From: an uncultured Treponema sp.
Lineage (GTDB): Bacteria > Spirochaetota > Spirochaetia > Treponematales > Treponemataceae
Length of the DNA: 19,381 bases
Direction: 5' to 3'
NCBI GenBank assembly: GCA_946403565.1
Contig: CAMJAJ010000001.1
Location: 1 to 19,381 of the forward strand
Shown: piece after piece, positions 1-7,291 of the stretch
Layout: each line of letters starts with the position of its first letter
Numbering within the stretch: the stretch's first letter is position 1
Notes under the pieces: generated by a model
The model's input: only the letters and a program-made list of their open reading frames with translations
What the model was told of the DNA's origin: nothing
Database searches by the model: none
Translations under genes and position numbers: made by a program

Positions 1-93
1 CCGAGAACGGAAGTGGTACTTCCGGGGATAAGTCCGAAGCGTCGGGTGACGAGGAGGAGAAGTCCTAGCGGCTTCTGCCCCGGGCTGGAGCAG

Positions 94-1392
94 ATGAGGC
101 AGGAAAAACGGCTGCGGGGGAGGCGTCCGCACCGGGAGCTTACCCCCCGGACGCTTCTGCAGATACTTTACTTCTCCATAAGCTACACCTCCGCAAACGA
201 CCTGCTTTCCTACGCGGCCTCCTGCGCGTTCGGCTTCCTGCTTTCGTTCCTGCCGGTCGTGATGATGATCCTTACCATCCTGGTCCGCATCCTCCATGCG
301 AAAGGAGAGCTCGTCTCCCAGATCCTGCAGGTCTACCCGCTCGTCGGGCTGACGGTCAACCTGGAGAACATCATCGACTCGCTCAAGCAGATACGCAAGG
401 TGACGAACTTCGAGGTCATCGTGTCCATAACGACGGTCTGGATGGCCCGCCGCTTCTTCATCTCCCTGACGCGGAGCCTGCGGCGGATCTTCAAGCATTC
501 CGACCGGCAGCAGAAGGGCTTCATCCTCGTGTTCTCGTTCGCCGCCGAAGCCCTGATGGTCATCTGCGTTTCCGTCCTCATCTTCCTGCTCGTGAGCTTC
601 CGTTCCATCGTCCGCCTGCCCATACTGGACGAACTGACGGCGGCCTATCCAGCCCTGATGGAGTCGTTCACCGACCTTATCGCCGGTACCTTCCCCTTCA
701 TCCTGCTCTTCATTGGCTGCGTCATTGTCTACAAGTTCCTGAGCCGCACGAGCCCGACGCTGGCCGAGTGCATCTTTCCCGCCCTGCTCTGCACCTTCGC
801 CTTCTGGGGCTTCCGCAAGGTGATGAAGCTTTTCATCAACGTGAACCGCTACAACACCGTGTACGGGGTGCTGAGCAACGCGATAGTCCTCCTGCTGGAG
901 GTCTACTTCTTCTTTTTGATCTTCCTCTTCTTTGCCCAGCTGCTCTTCGTGAACCACTTCTTTGACAGCCTGGTGCTGGGGGAACTGTACTCCCTGCCCG
1001 GCAGGAACGAGACCAAGCTCAAGGCCTCGCTCAAGCGGCTCATCTTCATACGGCCGGACTCCCTGCTGGAGCGGGAGGAGAACATGCTGTGCCTCAAGAA
1101 GGGGAGCTACGTGTACCGGCAGGGGGAGGAGGGGCTGTACTCCTACTATATCGCGGAGGGCGAGGTCAGGCTGTCCCGCGAGAACAGCCTGCGCTACCTT
1201 GAGGAGGGTGCCTTCTTTGGCGAGGATGCCTGCCTGTCGCAGCAGGTGCGGGATGAGGACGCCGTCGCGATAAGCGACTGCATCCTGATCAAGGTGCCGG
1301 TGGGCCTGTTCCTTTCCATGCTGAACAGGAACCCTGCCTTGGCGCGGAAGTCGCTTTCCAAGATCGGCCCCGGGGCCGCAAGGGGGTGGTGA
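94..1392 (+). CDS. YihY/BrkB-family membrane protein with C-terminal cyclic-nucleotide-binding-like domain
   Basis: The first ~300 residues of this 432-residue protein contain about six hydrophobic segments in the YihY/BrkB pattern, including an early helix around SFLPVVMMIL and a late one around EVYFFFLIFLFF. No biochemical role is firmly established for this family. Residues ~329-425 look like a CRP/CAP-type beta-roll: RQGEEG, then an EGEVRL strand, then the phosphate-binding-cassette motif FFGED (Glu377). By eye, Arg386 aligns with the phosphate-binding Arg of CAP, but the Ser-Ala after it are Asp-Glu here, so cAMP binding is doubtful. The frame is open to the left window edge with a GTG at 13. 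I chose ATG 94 because it has a GGAG-like site upstream and gives a normal short cytoplasmic N-terminus; the extra upstream residues are basic and do not resemble the family. The stop is one base before ispH, suggesting co-transcription. Confidence 0.8.
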   Translation: MRQEKRLRGRRPHRELTPRTLLQILYFSISYTSANDLLSYAASCAFGFLLSFLPVVMMILTILVRILHAKGELVSQILQVYPLVGLTVNLENIIDSLKQIRKVTNFEVIVSITTVWMARRFFISLTRSLRRIFKHSDRQQKGFILVFSFAAEALMVICVSVLIFLLVSFRSIVRLPILDELTAAYPALMESFTDLIAGTFPFILLFIGCVIVYKFLSRTSPTLAECIFPALLCTFAFWGFRKVMKLFINVNRYNTVYGVLSNAIVLLLEVYFFFLIFLFFAQLLFVNHFFDSLVLGELYSLPGRNETKLKASLKRLIFIRPDSLLEREENMLCLKKGSYVYRQGEEGLYSYYIAEGEVRLSRENSLRYLEEGAFFGEDACLSQQVRDEDAVAISDCILIKVPVGLFLSMLNRNPALARKSLSKIGPGAARGW

Positions 1393-1393
1393 G

Positions 1394-2383
1394 GTGCGTG
1401 TCGTTCGTGCGTCCGTCATGGGTTTCTGCATGGGGGTCAAGAGGGCTGTCGAGAAGGCGGAGCAGGCGCTGGCTGAATGTGCCCCTGGTGCTGCCGGAGC
1501 AGGCGGCCTGGCGTCGTCGGCGGAATCTGGCGGCCATGAGTCCGGGGCGGCTGGGGCAGGCTGCCATGAGTCCGAGGTAGGCGGCCTTGGCGTGGGCGCG
1601 GAGCCGCGCGGCAGGGTGTACAGCCTCGGCCCCCTCATCCACAACCCCACGGTGCTTTCCGACCTGGAGGGGAGGGGCCTGACCGTCCTTCCTCCGGACA
1701 GCCCCAGCTTTCCCGACCTGAAGGGGGCCTCGGTGCTCATCCGCGCCCACGGAACGACCCCCGCCGTGATAGGGCGGCTGGAGTCGGCGGGTGCCAGGGT
1801 CATAGACGCGACCTGCCCGAGGGTGCACCTGAGCCAGAAGCGGGCGGGGGAGTGGAGCGGCAGGGGCTACGACATCGTGATAGCCGGGGACCGCAACCAC
1901 GGGGAGGTCACGTCCATCTCCTCGTTCGCCAGCGGGAAGGTCTTTGTCGTGCAGAATTCCTCCGAGGCCGAGGTCCTGGTCCGCGGATCCGGCCTTTCGG
2001 CCCAGGCGGTGCTTATCGCGCAGACGACGTTCAGTCCGGTGGAGTTCGCCCGGATAAGCCGGATCCTTCAGGAGGCCGTTCCCGACATCGTCGTGTTCGA
2101 CTCCATCTGCTCCGCCACGATGGAGCGGCAGCTTGCCCTCAAGGAGCTTGCGCAGCAGGTGGACGGGATCCTTGTCATCGGGGGCAAGTCCTCCGCCAAC
2201 ACCCGCCGCCTGTACGAGAGCGCGAGGAGCCTCGTCCCGCTCGCGGATTTGATCGAGGATGCCTCCATGATCCGGGAGGAGTTCTTTGCCCTGGAGCGGG
2301 TGGGCATTACGGCGGGGGCCAGCACCCCCGAGGCCGTGGTCATGGCGGTGGAGTCGGCCCTGCTGGGGCACCGGCGGCGATAG
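1394..2383 (+). CDS. ispH: 4-hydroxy-3-methylbut-2-enyl diphosphate reductase (IspH/LytB)
   Basis: IspH carries out the last step of the MEP isoprenoid pathway, reducing HMBPP to IPP and DMAPP with a [4Fe-4S] cluster. All three cluster cysteines are visible: Cys12 in GFCMGV, Cys141 in DATCPRV and Cys239 in DSICSAT. Substrate-site motifs are also present: His83 in LIHNP, RAHG at 117-120, His169-Gly-Glu171, Thr211-Thr212, Ser266-Ser267-x-Asn269 in GGKSSANT, and Ser310 in AGASTPE. The protein has 329 residues. About 40 extra residues, rich in Gly, Ala, Ser and Glu (roughly 31-73), sit between the first helix and the LGPLIHNP strand and contain a short internal duplication. The start is GTG, one base after the upstream stop, with a G-rich stretch (GGGGGTGG) that could act as ribosome-binding site; coupling is likely. 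Confidence 0.95.
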   Translation: MRVVRASVMGFCMGVKRAVEKAEQALAECAPGAAGAGGLASSAESGGHESGAAGAGCHESEVGGLGVGAEPRGRVYSLGPLIHNPTVLSDLEGRGLTVLPPDSPSFPDLKGASVLIRAHGTTPAVIGRLESAGARVIDATCPRVHLSQKRAGEWSGRGYDIVIAGDRNHGEVTSISSFASGKVFVVQNSSEAEVLVRGSGLSAQAVLIAQTTFSPVEFARISRILQEAVPDIVVFDSICSATMERQLALKELAQQVDGILVIGGKSSANTRRLYESARSLVPLADLIEDASMIREEFFALERVGITAGASTPEAVVMAVESALLGHRRR

Positions 2384-2433
2384 GGCGTCTCCGGCCGCCA
2401 GCCGCCACGAAGAGTCGGCCTGCAGGCGAGCCC

Positions 2434-2457
2434 ACTCCTGTGGCTGTCCACAGGAGT
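2434..2457. repeat. Perfect 10-bp hairpin in the ispH-rfbF spacer
   Basis: ACTCCTGTGG and CCACAGGAGT form a perfect 10-bp stem around the loop CTGT, about 50 bases after the ispH stop. No T-run follows on the plus strand, so this is not a classical intrinsic terminator. It may be an mRNA 3' end stabiliser, a Rho-linked terminator or a dispersed palindromic repeat. The rest of the 2384-2520 spacer holds only the rfbF promoter as far as I can see. Confidence 0.6.
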
Positions 2458-2485
2458 CCGCGGTAGTCCCACGGCCGCAACCGCC

Positions 2486-2514
2486 TTGAAAGCCCCCCTT
2501 GTTTATGCTATACT
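2486..2514 (+). promoter_or_regulatory. Sigma70-type promoter of the sugar operon, predicted leaderless
   Basis: TTGAAA (2486-2491), a 17-bp spacer and TATACT (2509-2514) give a near-consensus promoter. TG at 2506-2507 adds an extended -10. Six bases separate the -10 from the rfbF ATG at 2521, so the expected +1 is the A of the start codon. No usable Shine-Dalgarno site precedes this ATG, which fits leaderless translation. The start site is inferred from spacing, not measured. Confidence 0.75.
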
Positions 2515-2520
2515 GGATGA

Positions 2521-3324
2521 ATGAAAACCGTGATTTTGGCCGGGGGTAAGGGAACCCGGCTGGGTGAAGAGACGCAGAAGATTCCGAAGCCGATGGTGGA
2601 GATAGGCGGCTATCCCATCCTCTGGCACATCATGAAGATATACAGCTTCTTTGGGTACAATGACTTCATTGTCTTGACCGGCTACAAGGGGCACATCATA
2701 AAGGACTATTTCCTGAACTATTACTCCCGCTACAGCGACATGACGATAGACCTGTCCAACAACGACGTGCAGATCAACAAGATGCGCAGCGAGCCTTGGA
2801 AGATAACCCTCCTGTACACGGGGGAGAACACGCTGACCGCCGGAAGGATTCGGCGGGCCAAGGACTACATCGGCAGCGAGGACTTCATGCTGACCTATGG
2901 GGACGGGGTTGCGGACGTGGACATAAATGCCCTCGTGGACTCCCACTACGCCTCGGGAAAGCTCGTCACGCTGACGGCGATCCAGCCCGGCGGCCGTTTC
3001 GGTGCCCTGGACATGGGCGACGACGGTTCCGTCAGGAGCTTCCGTGAGAAGCCGGTCGAAGGCGGCACCTGGATAAACGGAGGCTTCTTCGTCTGCGGGA
3101 ACAAGGCCCTGGATTACATCGGCAATGATGCCGACGACATGATGTGGGAGCGGGCTCCCCTCCAGTCCATAGCGGCCGACGGCCAGCTCCACGCCTACAG
3201 GCACACCGGCTTCTGGCATCCGATGGACATGCTCAAGGACAAGATAGAGCTGACGGAGCTCTGGCATGACCACAAGGCTCCCTGGGCGTTCTGGGAGGTC
3301 TGGATGCATGGCGGCAAGGCCTGA
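2521..3324 (+). CDS. rfbF: Glucose-1-phosphate cytidylyltransferase
   Basis: This enzyme makes CDP-glucose from glucose-1-phosphate and CTP, the first committed step to CDP-6-deoxy and CDP-3,6-dideoxy sugars. The 267-residue protein follows the RfbF/AscA family nearly end to end: N-terminal nucleotide-binding signature LAGGKGTRL (residues 6-14), then KPMVEIGG, LWHIMK, the metal/nucleotide motif YGDGVADVD (Asp128 and Asp132), GRFGALD, REKP, INGGFFV and the C-terminal GFWHPMD and KAPW blocks. These blocks separate it from generic RmlA or GalU enzymes. It starts the operon and carries no leader; the ATG lies six bases after the -10 box. The next gene begins 29 bases after its stop. Confidence 0.95.
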   Translation: MKTVILAGGKGTRLGEETQKIPKPMVEIGGYPILWHIMKIYSFFGYNDFIVLTGYKGHIIKDYFLNYYSRYSDMTIDLSNNDVQINKMRSEPWKITLLYTGENTLTAGRIRRAKDYIGSEDFMLTYGDGVADVDINALVDSHYASGKLVTLTAIQPGGRFGALDMGDDGSVRSFREKPVEGGTWINGGFFVCGNKALDYIGNDADDMMWERAPLQSIAADGQLHAYRHTGFWHPMDMLKDKIELTELWHDHKAPWAFWEVWMHGGKA

Positions 3325-3353
3325 CCGTGGGACTGCTGGCGTAGGAACGTGGA

Positions 3354-5048
3354 ATGGAAATGTCTGTCATAGAGAAGTACCGGTCAAACAGGGCCCTGGG
3401 CCTGTATTTCATCATAAGCCTTGCCCTTGTGGCCGTCTGTCTCCTCCTGCTGCTGCCCCCCGTCAACTCGGCGGTGTACGGTGGTGTCTACAAGCCGTTG
3501 ACCGACCTGTTCTTCAGGCTGTTCGGCAGCCGCTTTGACGACGGTGAAATCAGTTTCCTGGGCAAGGGCGTGGACTTTGTGCGGAAGTACTACTGCTCCT
3601 CCCCCTTCTTTACGGGGCTGCTTGCCTGCGTCATCATCTGGGTCATCGCCATATTCCTCTTCGTGAGCTACAGCCTCTGCGGCGAGGAACGGCTCTTCCT
3701 GTTCGAGAAGGTCGCCTTCGCCATCATCACCGTCCTCTGCTTCACCTGCTTCTACCACAGCGACATATTGAACACGGCCGGTTCGGCGTTCACCTTCCTG
3801 AACGGGCACATACTGGACTTCTACAGCGTCAACGCGGACCTGGGCTACTACGACATATACATGCCGGGAGTCTACATCCTCTTTGCCATCTGGAACATCC
3901 CCCTCTACATACTCGGCTACGGCAGGACGCTCGTGCCCTTCCACGAGATGGCCTATCCCTATCCGGTCTACCTCTGGTTCAAGCTGCTTCCCGCCCTCTG
4001 CTATTTCCTGACCTCCTTCCTGATCAAGGAGATCCTGATGGAGGTGGGCTTCTCCGAGCGGAAGTCACGGCTGGCGCAGATCGTCTGGATTGCCTGCCCG
4101 CTGGGATTCTTGAGCCAGTTCACGCACGGGCAGTATGACATTTTCGCCCTCTTCATCTCGCTGCTGGGATTCCTGAGCTACCTGCGCCGCCACGACAAGC
4201 GCTTCCTCCTTTTCTTCACGATTGCCGTGACCTTCAAGTATTTTGCGCTGCTCTACTTCATGCCCATGCTCCTCCTGCGCGAGAAGAACATGTTCAAGGC
4301 CGCGCTCAAGACCGTCATCGTGTTCGTCCTGAACGTTCCCATGCTGCTGAACCAGGGCTACGGGGCGGGCTACGTCGAGTACATGGCCCGCAATTCCCTG
4401 ATTTCCCGCGTCCTGTATCCCCACATGGTCTTTGGGCACGGGGGCGCCTCCATACCGGTCATCCCCGTCCTCTTCATCCTCCTGTTCGTGTACGTCTTTT
4501 TCTTTGAGAAGGAGGCGTCCAACAAGGACGGTGTCTTTGCCCAGATAGTCTGTTACGCCAACTTCGCGAACTTCGCCATGTTCGGCTTCCTGTTCTGGCA
4601 CCCCCAGTGGCTGCTCTATGCCACCCCCTTCCTCGTGTTCACCATTTTCCTGTCCAACGACAAGCGGAAGACCGTGATCCTGGAGACCCTCCTTGCCGTC
4701 TTCTATGCGGTGTGCAAGATAAAGTCTTTCTCCGCGGACGGGGCGCAGCACATGCTCGCGGGCGGAATGTTCGGCCCCTGGCTGCAGGACATAGACGAGC
4801 TGTTTGCGATGAAGATGCAGTTCCTGCTGGTCAGCCCCTTCGCACCGGCCCTGGTCGCCCTGCTGCTCTTCTTTATCTTCTATATAAACAGGGATCTTGC
4901 GCACGGAGGGACCGACTGGGACCGGGACGGGCTGGACGACGTTCCGCTCGGTCTATTGCGTGGCTATGCGTTTAGCGGTACAATGCTCTTCTTGACCGCT
5001 GCGTCTTGTACCTTGATAATGACACTCCTTTTAAGGAAGGTAGGTTGA
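3354..5048 (+). CDS. Polytopic membrane protein, probable GT-C-fold glycosyltransferase
   Basis: The 564-residue protein is strongly hydrophobic, with roughly 11-13 predicted membrane segments from residue ~16 to the C-terminus. The middle carries a block typical of GT87/PIG-M-like GT-C transferases: a Gln-x-Gln-like HGQYD at 258-262, a hydrophobic helix, a short basic loop (RRHDKR) and then a Lys-containing helix around FKYFALLYFMPMLLL. Such enzymes use polyprenyl-phosphate-linked sugars and act on the non-cytoplasmic side of the membrane. Position between rfbF and rfbH suggests that it transfers the sugar made by this operon, or builds the lipid-linked acceptor. I cannot tell donor or acceptor from sequence, and no catalytic Asp is certain. 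AGGA lies about seven bases before the chosen ATG; another ATG six bases later is possible. The last ~30 residues form a final hydrophobic helix whose DNA also holds a candidate promoter. Confidence 0.75.
   Translation: MEMSVIEKYRSNRALGLYFIISLALVAVCLLLLLPPVNSAVYGGVYKPLTDLFFRLFGSRFDDGEISFLGKGVDFVRKYYCSSPFFTGLLACVIIWVIAIFLFVSYSLCGEERLFLFEKVAFAIITVLCFTCFYHSDILNTAGSAFTFLNGHILDFYSVNADLGYYDIYMPGVYILFAIWNIPLYILGYGRTLVPFHEMAYPYPVYLWFKLLPALCYFLTSFLIKEILMEVGFSERKSRLAQIVWIACPLGFLSQFTHGQYDIFALFISLLGFLSYLRRHDKRFLLFFTIAVTFKYFALLYFMPMLLLREKNMFKAALKTVIVFVLNVPMLLNQGYGAGYVEYMARNSLISRVLYPHMVFGHGGASIPVIPVLFILLFVYVFFFEKEASNKDGVFAQIVCYANFANFAMFGFLFWHPQWLLYATPFLVFTIFLSNDKRKTVILETLLAVFYAVCKIKSFSADGAQHMLAGGMFGPWLQDIDELFAMKMQFLLVSPFAPALVALLLFFIFYINRDLAHGGTDWDRDGLDDVPLGLLRGYAFSGTMLFLTAASCTLIMTLLLRKVG
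4974..5000. promoter_or_regulatory. Imperfect inverted repeat over a candidate -35 box
   Basis: AGCGGT-a-CAA (4974-4983) pairs with TTGACCGCT (4992-5000), a 9-bp stem with one bulged base around an 8-base loop. The right arm contains the TTGACC of the candidate promoter upstream of rfbH, the position of a repressor operator. It lies inside the coding region of the membrane protein, so it could also be chance or an RNA hairpin. Confidence 0.35.
4992..5020 (+). promoter_or_regulatory. Candidate internal promoter upstream of rfbH
   Basis: TTGACC (4992-4997), a 17-bp spacer and GATAAT (5015-5020) resemble a sigma70 promoter within the 3' end of the upstream gene. The predicted start near 5027 would give a leader of about 24 bases that includes the rfbH ribosome-binding site (AAGGAAGG). 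A short TCCTT-TT-AAGGA hairpin at 5026-5037 overlaps that site. It could allow separate expression of rfbH and the downstream genes. Confidence 0.45.
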
Positions 5049-5050
5049 AT

Positions 5051-6379
5051 ATGTTTGAGAATATGACGAAGGAAGAGGCCACCGCCAGCATCCTGGAGGG
5101 TGTGAAGGCCTACTATGCCAAGTTCATGCAGAGGAAGGACTATCAGGACGGCGATAGGATTCCGTACGCTTCCCGCGTCTTTGATGAAAAGGAGATGGTG
5201 AACCTGGTGGACAGCGCGCTTGAGTTCTGGCTTACGCAGGGGCGCTACAGCAATAGCTTTGAACGGAACCTGGCCCGCTATCTCGGCGTTCCGGGCAGCC
5301 TGCTCGTCAACTCCGGCTCCTCCGCCAACCTCCTCGCGTTTATGACGCTGACCTCTCCCCTGCTGGGCGAGCGCGCGATCAAGCGGGGCGACGAGGTGAT
5401 AACGGTGGCCTGTGGCTTCCCCACGACGGTCACCCCGATCATGAACTTCGGAGCCGTGCCCGTGTTCGTGGACGTGACCATCCCCCAGTACAATATAGAC
5501 GTGTCCAAGCTTGAGGCCGCGCTGTCTCCCAAGACCAAGGCGGTGATGATTGCGCACACGCTCGGAAATCCGTTTGACCTGAAGGCCGTGAAGGCGTTCT
5601 GCGACGCGCACAAGCTCTGGCTTGTCGAGGACAACTGCGACGCGCTTGGTTCCGAGTACACGATAGACGGAAAGACCAAGCTGACGGGAACCTGGGGCGA
5701 CATAGGAACTTCCAGCTTCTATCCGCCGCACCACATGACGATGGGCGAGGGCGGCGCGGTCTACGCTGCCGACCCCCTGCTGCACAAGATAGCCCTGTCC
5801 ATGAGGGACTGGGGCCGCGACTGCTCCTGTCCGTCCGGGCGCGACAACACATGCGGTCACCGCTTTGACGGCCAGTACGGCCAGCTGCCCGCCGGATACG
5901 ACCACAAGTACGTCTACAGCCATCTGGGATATAACCTCAAGGCGACCGACCTGCAGGCGGCCATCGGCTGCGCGCAGCTGGAGAAGTTCCCCTCGTTCGT
6001 CGAGAAGCGGCGGCACAATTGGCAGTACCTGCGCGATGCGCTGGCGGGGACGGAGGACTCCTTGATCCTTCCGGAGCCTGCCGAGAACAGCCGTCCCAGC
6101 TGGTTCGGATTCCTGATCACCTGCCGGAAGCCGGGCGGAAAGCTCAAGCTGGTCAAGGCCCTGGAGGACAGCAAGATCCAGACCCGCATGCTCTTTGCGG
6201 GCAACCTGACCAAGCATCCCTGCTTCGATGCAATCCGGGGCAGCGATGCCTACCGGGTCTCTGGCAGCCTGGACTGCACGGACCGGATAATGAACGACAC
6301 CTTCTGGGTGGGCGTGTATCCGGGCATGAACGACGCGATGCTGGACAAGATGGCATCCGTCATAAAAGGAAATCTGTAG
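5051..6379 (+). CDS. rfbH: CDP-6-deoxy-4-hexulose 3-dehydrase (E1), PMP- and [2Fe-2S]-dependent
   Basis: E1 removes the C3 hydroxyl of CDP-4-keto-6-deoxyglucose on the way to CDP-3,6-dideoxyhexoses; it acts with a reductase (E3). The 442-residue protein matches RfbH/AscC/DdhC throughout: SGSSANLLA, GDEVITVACGFPTTV, MIAHTLGN, ED-CDALGS, YPPHHMTMGEGG, DWGRDC and FAGNLT. His227 takes the place of the PLP-lysine of aminotransferases, the hallmark of E1 (His220 in Yersinia). The cluster cysteines are Cys196, Cys258, Cys260 and Cys268; the C-x-C-x7-C spacing is exact, while the first gap is X61 rather than X57 because of a four-residue insertion near 200-208. I chose ATG 5051 rather than an in-frame ATG at 5006, because AAGGAAGGTAGG precedes it and it follows the upstream stop by two bases. 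No E3 (rfbI) gene is present in the window. Confidence 0.95.
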   Translation: MFENMTKEEATASILEGVKAYYAKFMQRKDYQDGDRIPYASRVFDEKEMVNLVDSALEFWLTQGRYSNSFERNLARYLGVPGSLLVNSGSSANLLAFMTLTSPLLGERAIKRGDEVITVACGFPTTVTPIMNFGAVPVFVDVTIPQYNIDVSKLEAALSPKTKAVMIAHTLGNPFDLKAVKAFCDAHKLWLVEDNCDALGSEYTIDGKTKLTGTWGDIGTSSFYPPHHMTMGEGGAVYAADPLLHKIALSMRDWGRDCSCPSGRDNTCGHRFDGQYGQLPAGYDHKYVYSHLGYNLKATDLQAAIGCAQLEKFPSFVEKRRHNWQYLRDALAGTEDSLILPEPAENSRPSWFGFLITCRKPGGKLKLVKALEDSKIQTRMLFAGNLTKHPCFDAIRGSDAYRVSGSLDCTDRIMNDTFWVGVYPGMNDAMLDKMASVIKGNL

Positions 6380-6397
6380 GCGGGATTGGTTTTTTCG

Positions 6398-7291
6398 ATG
6401 GGAAAGATGAAGGCCGCCATAATCGGCACGGGCAACATCGGCAGTGACCTCTTGGCCAAGCTGATGAAGTCCGATGTTCTGGAGTGCGGCGTTTTCACAG
6501 GACATAAGGCAGACTCACGGGGAATAGCCAGGGCAAAGGCCCTTGGTGTGCCTACGTCCGTGGAATCCATCAGCTACATCGAGAAGCATCCCGAATGTTG
6601 CGACCTGGTCTTTGACGCGACCTCGGTGGAAGGCCACCGCTACAATGCCCCCATCCTGAAGCGGCTCGGCAAGTTCACGATAGACCTGACGCCGGCCCAC
6701 ATCGGACGCTTCTGCATTCCCGCCGTGAACCTGGAGGAGGGGCTCGCCCAGGACAACGTGAACCTGATCACCTGCGGCGGCCAGGCGATAATCCCCATCG
6801 CGCTCGCGATAAGCAAGGTGCAGCCCGGCATCAGCTACCTGGAGCTGGTGGCGACGATCGCCTCCGCATCCGCCGGGATGGGCACGCGGAACAACATAGA
6901 CGAGTTCACCCAGACGACCAAGGATGCCCTGCGGGACTTCACCGGCATCGAGCGGACCAAGGCGATGATAAACCTGAATCCTGCCGAGCCGCCCATAACG
7001 ATGCACAACACCCTCTATGTCCTCTGCAAGGATCCCGACATGGAGAAGATACGGCGTGCCGCCTTTGACATGGAGAAGGTCATCCAGGGCTACGTCCCCG
7101 GCTTCCATATCGTCCTCGGCCCCATCCTGGAGAACGGCCGGGTCACGCTGAGCGTGGAGGTGACCGGCGGCGGCGACTACCTGCCCAAGTATGCCGGGAA
7201 CCTGGACATAATCACCTGCGCCGCCGTGAAGATTGCGACGGAATACGCGCGCAAGAAAGGGTACGGAGGTACCGGCGATGGACGGAATTAA
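6398..7291 (+). CDS. Acetaldehyde dehydrogenase (acylating), MhpF/DmpF family
   Basis: Family members interconvert an aldehyde, CoA and NAD+ with acyl-CoA and NADH, normally in a channelling complex with an MhpE-type aldolase. Diagnostic motifs are all present: Rossmann GTGNIGSDL near the N-terminus, IDLTPAHIG, the catalytic cysteine Cys126 in TCGGQAIIP, SAGMGTRNNIDEFT, NPAEPP and DYLPKYAGNLDI. At 297 residues it is slightly short: the stretch between YVPGFHI and the YAGNLDI block lacks the loop containing PGLGR that I recall in DmpF/MhpF. The start is uncertain: TTG 6386, ATG 6398 and ATG 6407 are in frame and none has a strong ribosome-binding site. The 3' end overlaps the aldolase gene by 14 bases, as expected for partner subunits. 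In this setting it may run in the reverse, aldehyde-forming direction, which is inference. Confidence 0.9.
   Translation: MGKMKAAIIGTGNIGSDLLAKLMKSDVLECGVFTGHKADSRGIARAKALGVPTSVESISYIEKHPECCDLVFDATSVEGHRYNAPILKRLGKFTIDLTPAHIGRFCIPAVNLEEGLAQDNVNLITCGGQAIIPIALAISKVQPGISYLELVATIASASAGMGTRNNIDEFTQTTKDALRDFTGIERTKAMINLNPAEPPITMHNTLYVLCKDPDMEKIRRAAFDMEKVIQGYVPGFHIVLGPILENGRVTLSVEVTGGGDYLPKYAGNLDIITCAAVKIATEYARKKGYGGTGDGRN

Noticed and set aside
13..93. Starting the first gene at GTG 13 or left of the window
   Set aside because: The frame is open there, but the residues are highly basic and unlike YihY proteins, and ATG 94 has a plausible ribosome-binding site. A longer protein remains possible.
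2434..2457. Calling the hairpin after ispH a Rho-independent terminator
   Set aside because: No run of T follows the stem on the plus strand.
4964..6505. Minus-strand open frame (513 codons) opposite rfbH
   Set aside because: rfbH on the plus strand matches its family end to end with all catalytic residues; the reverse frame has no support.
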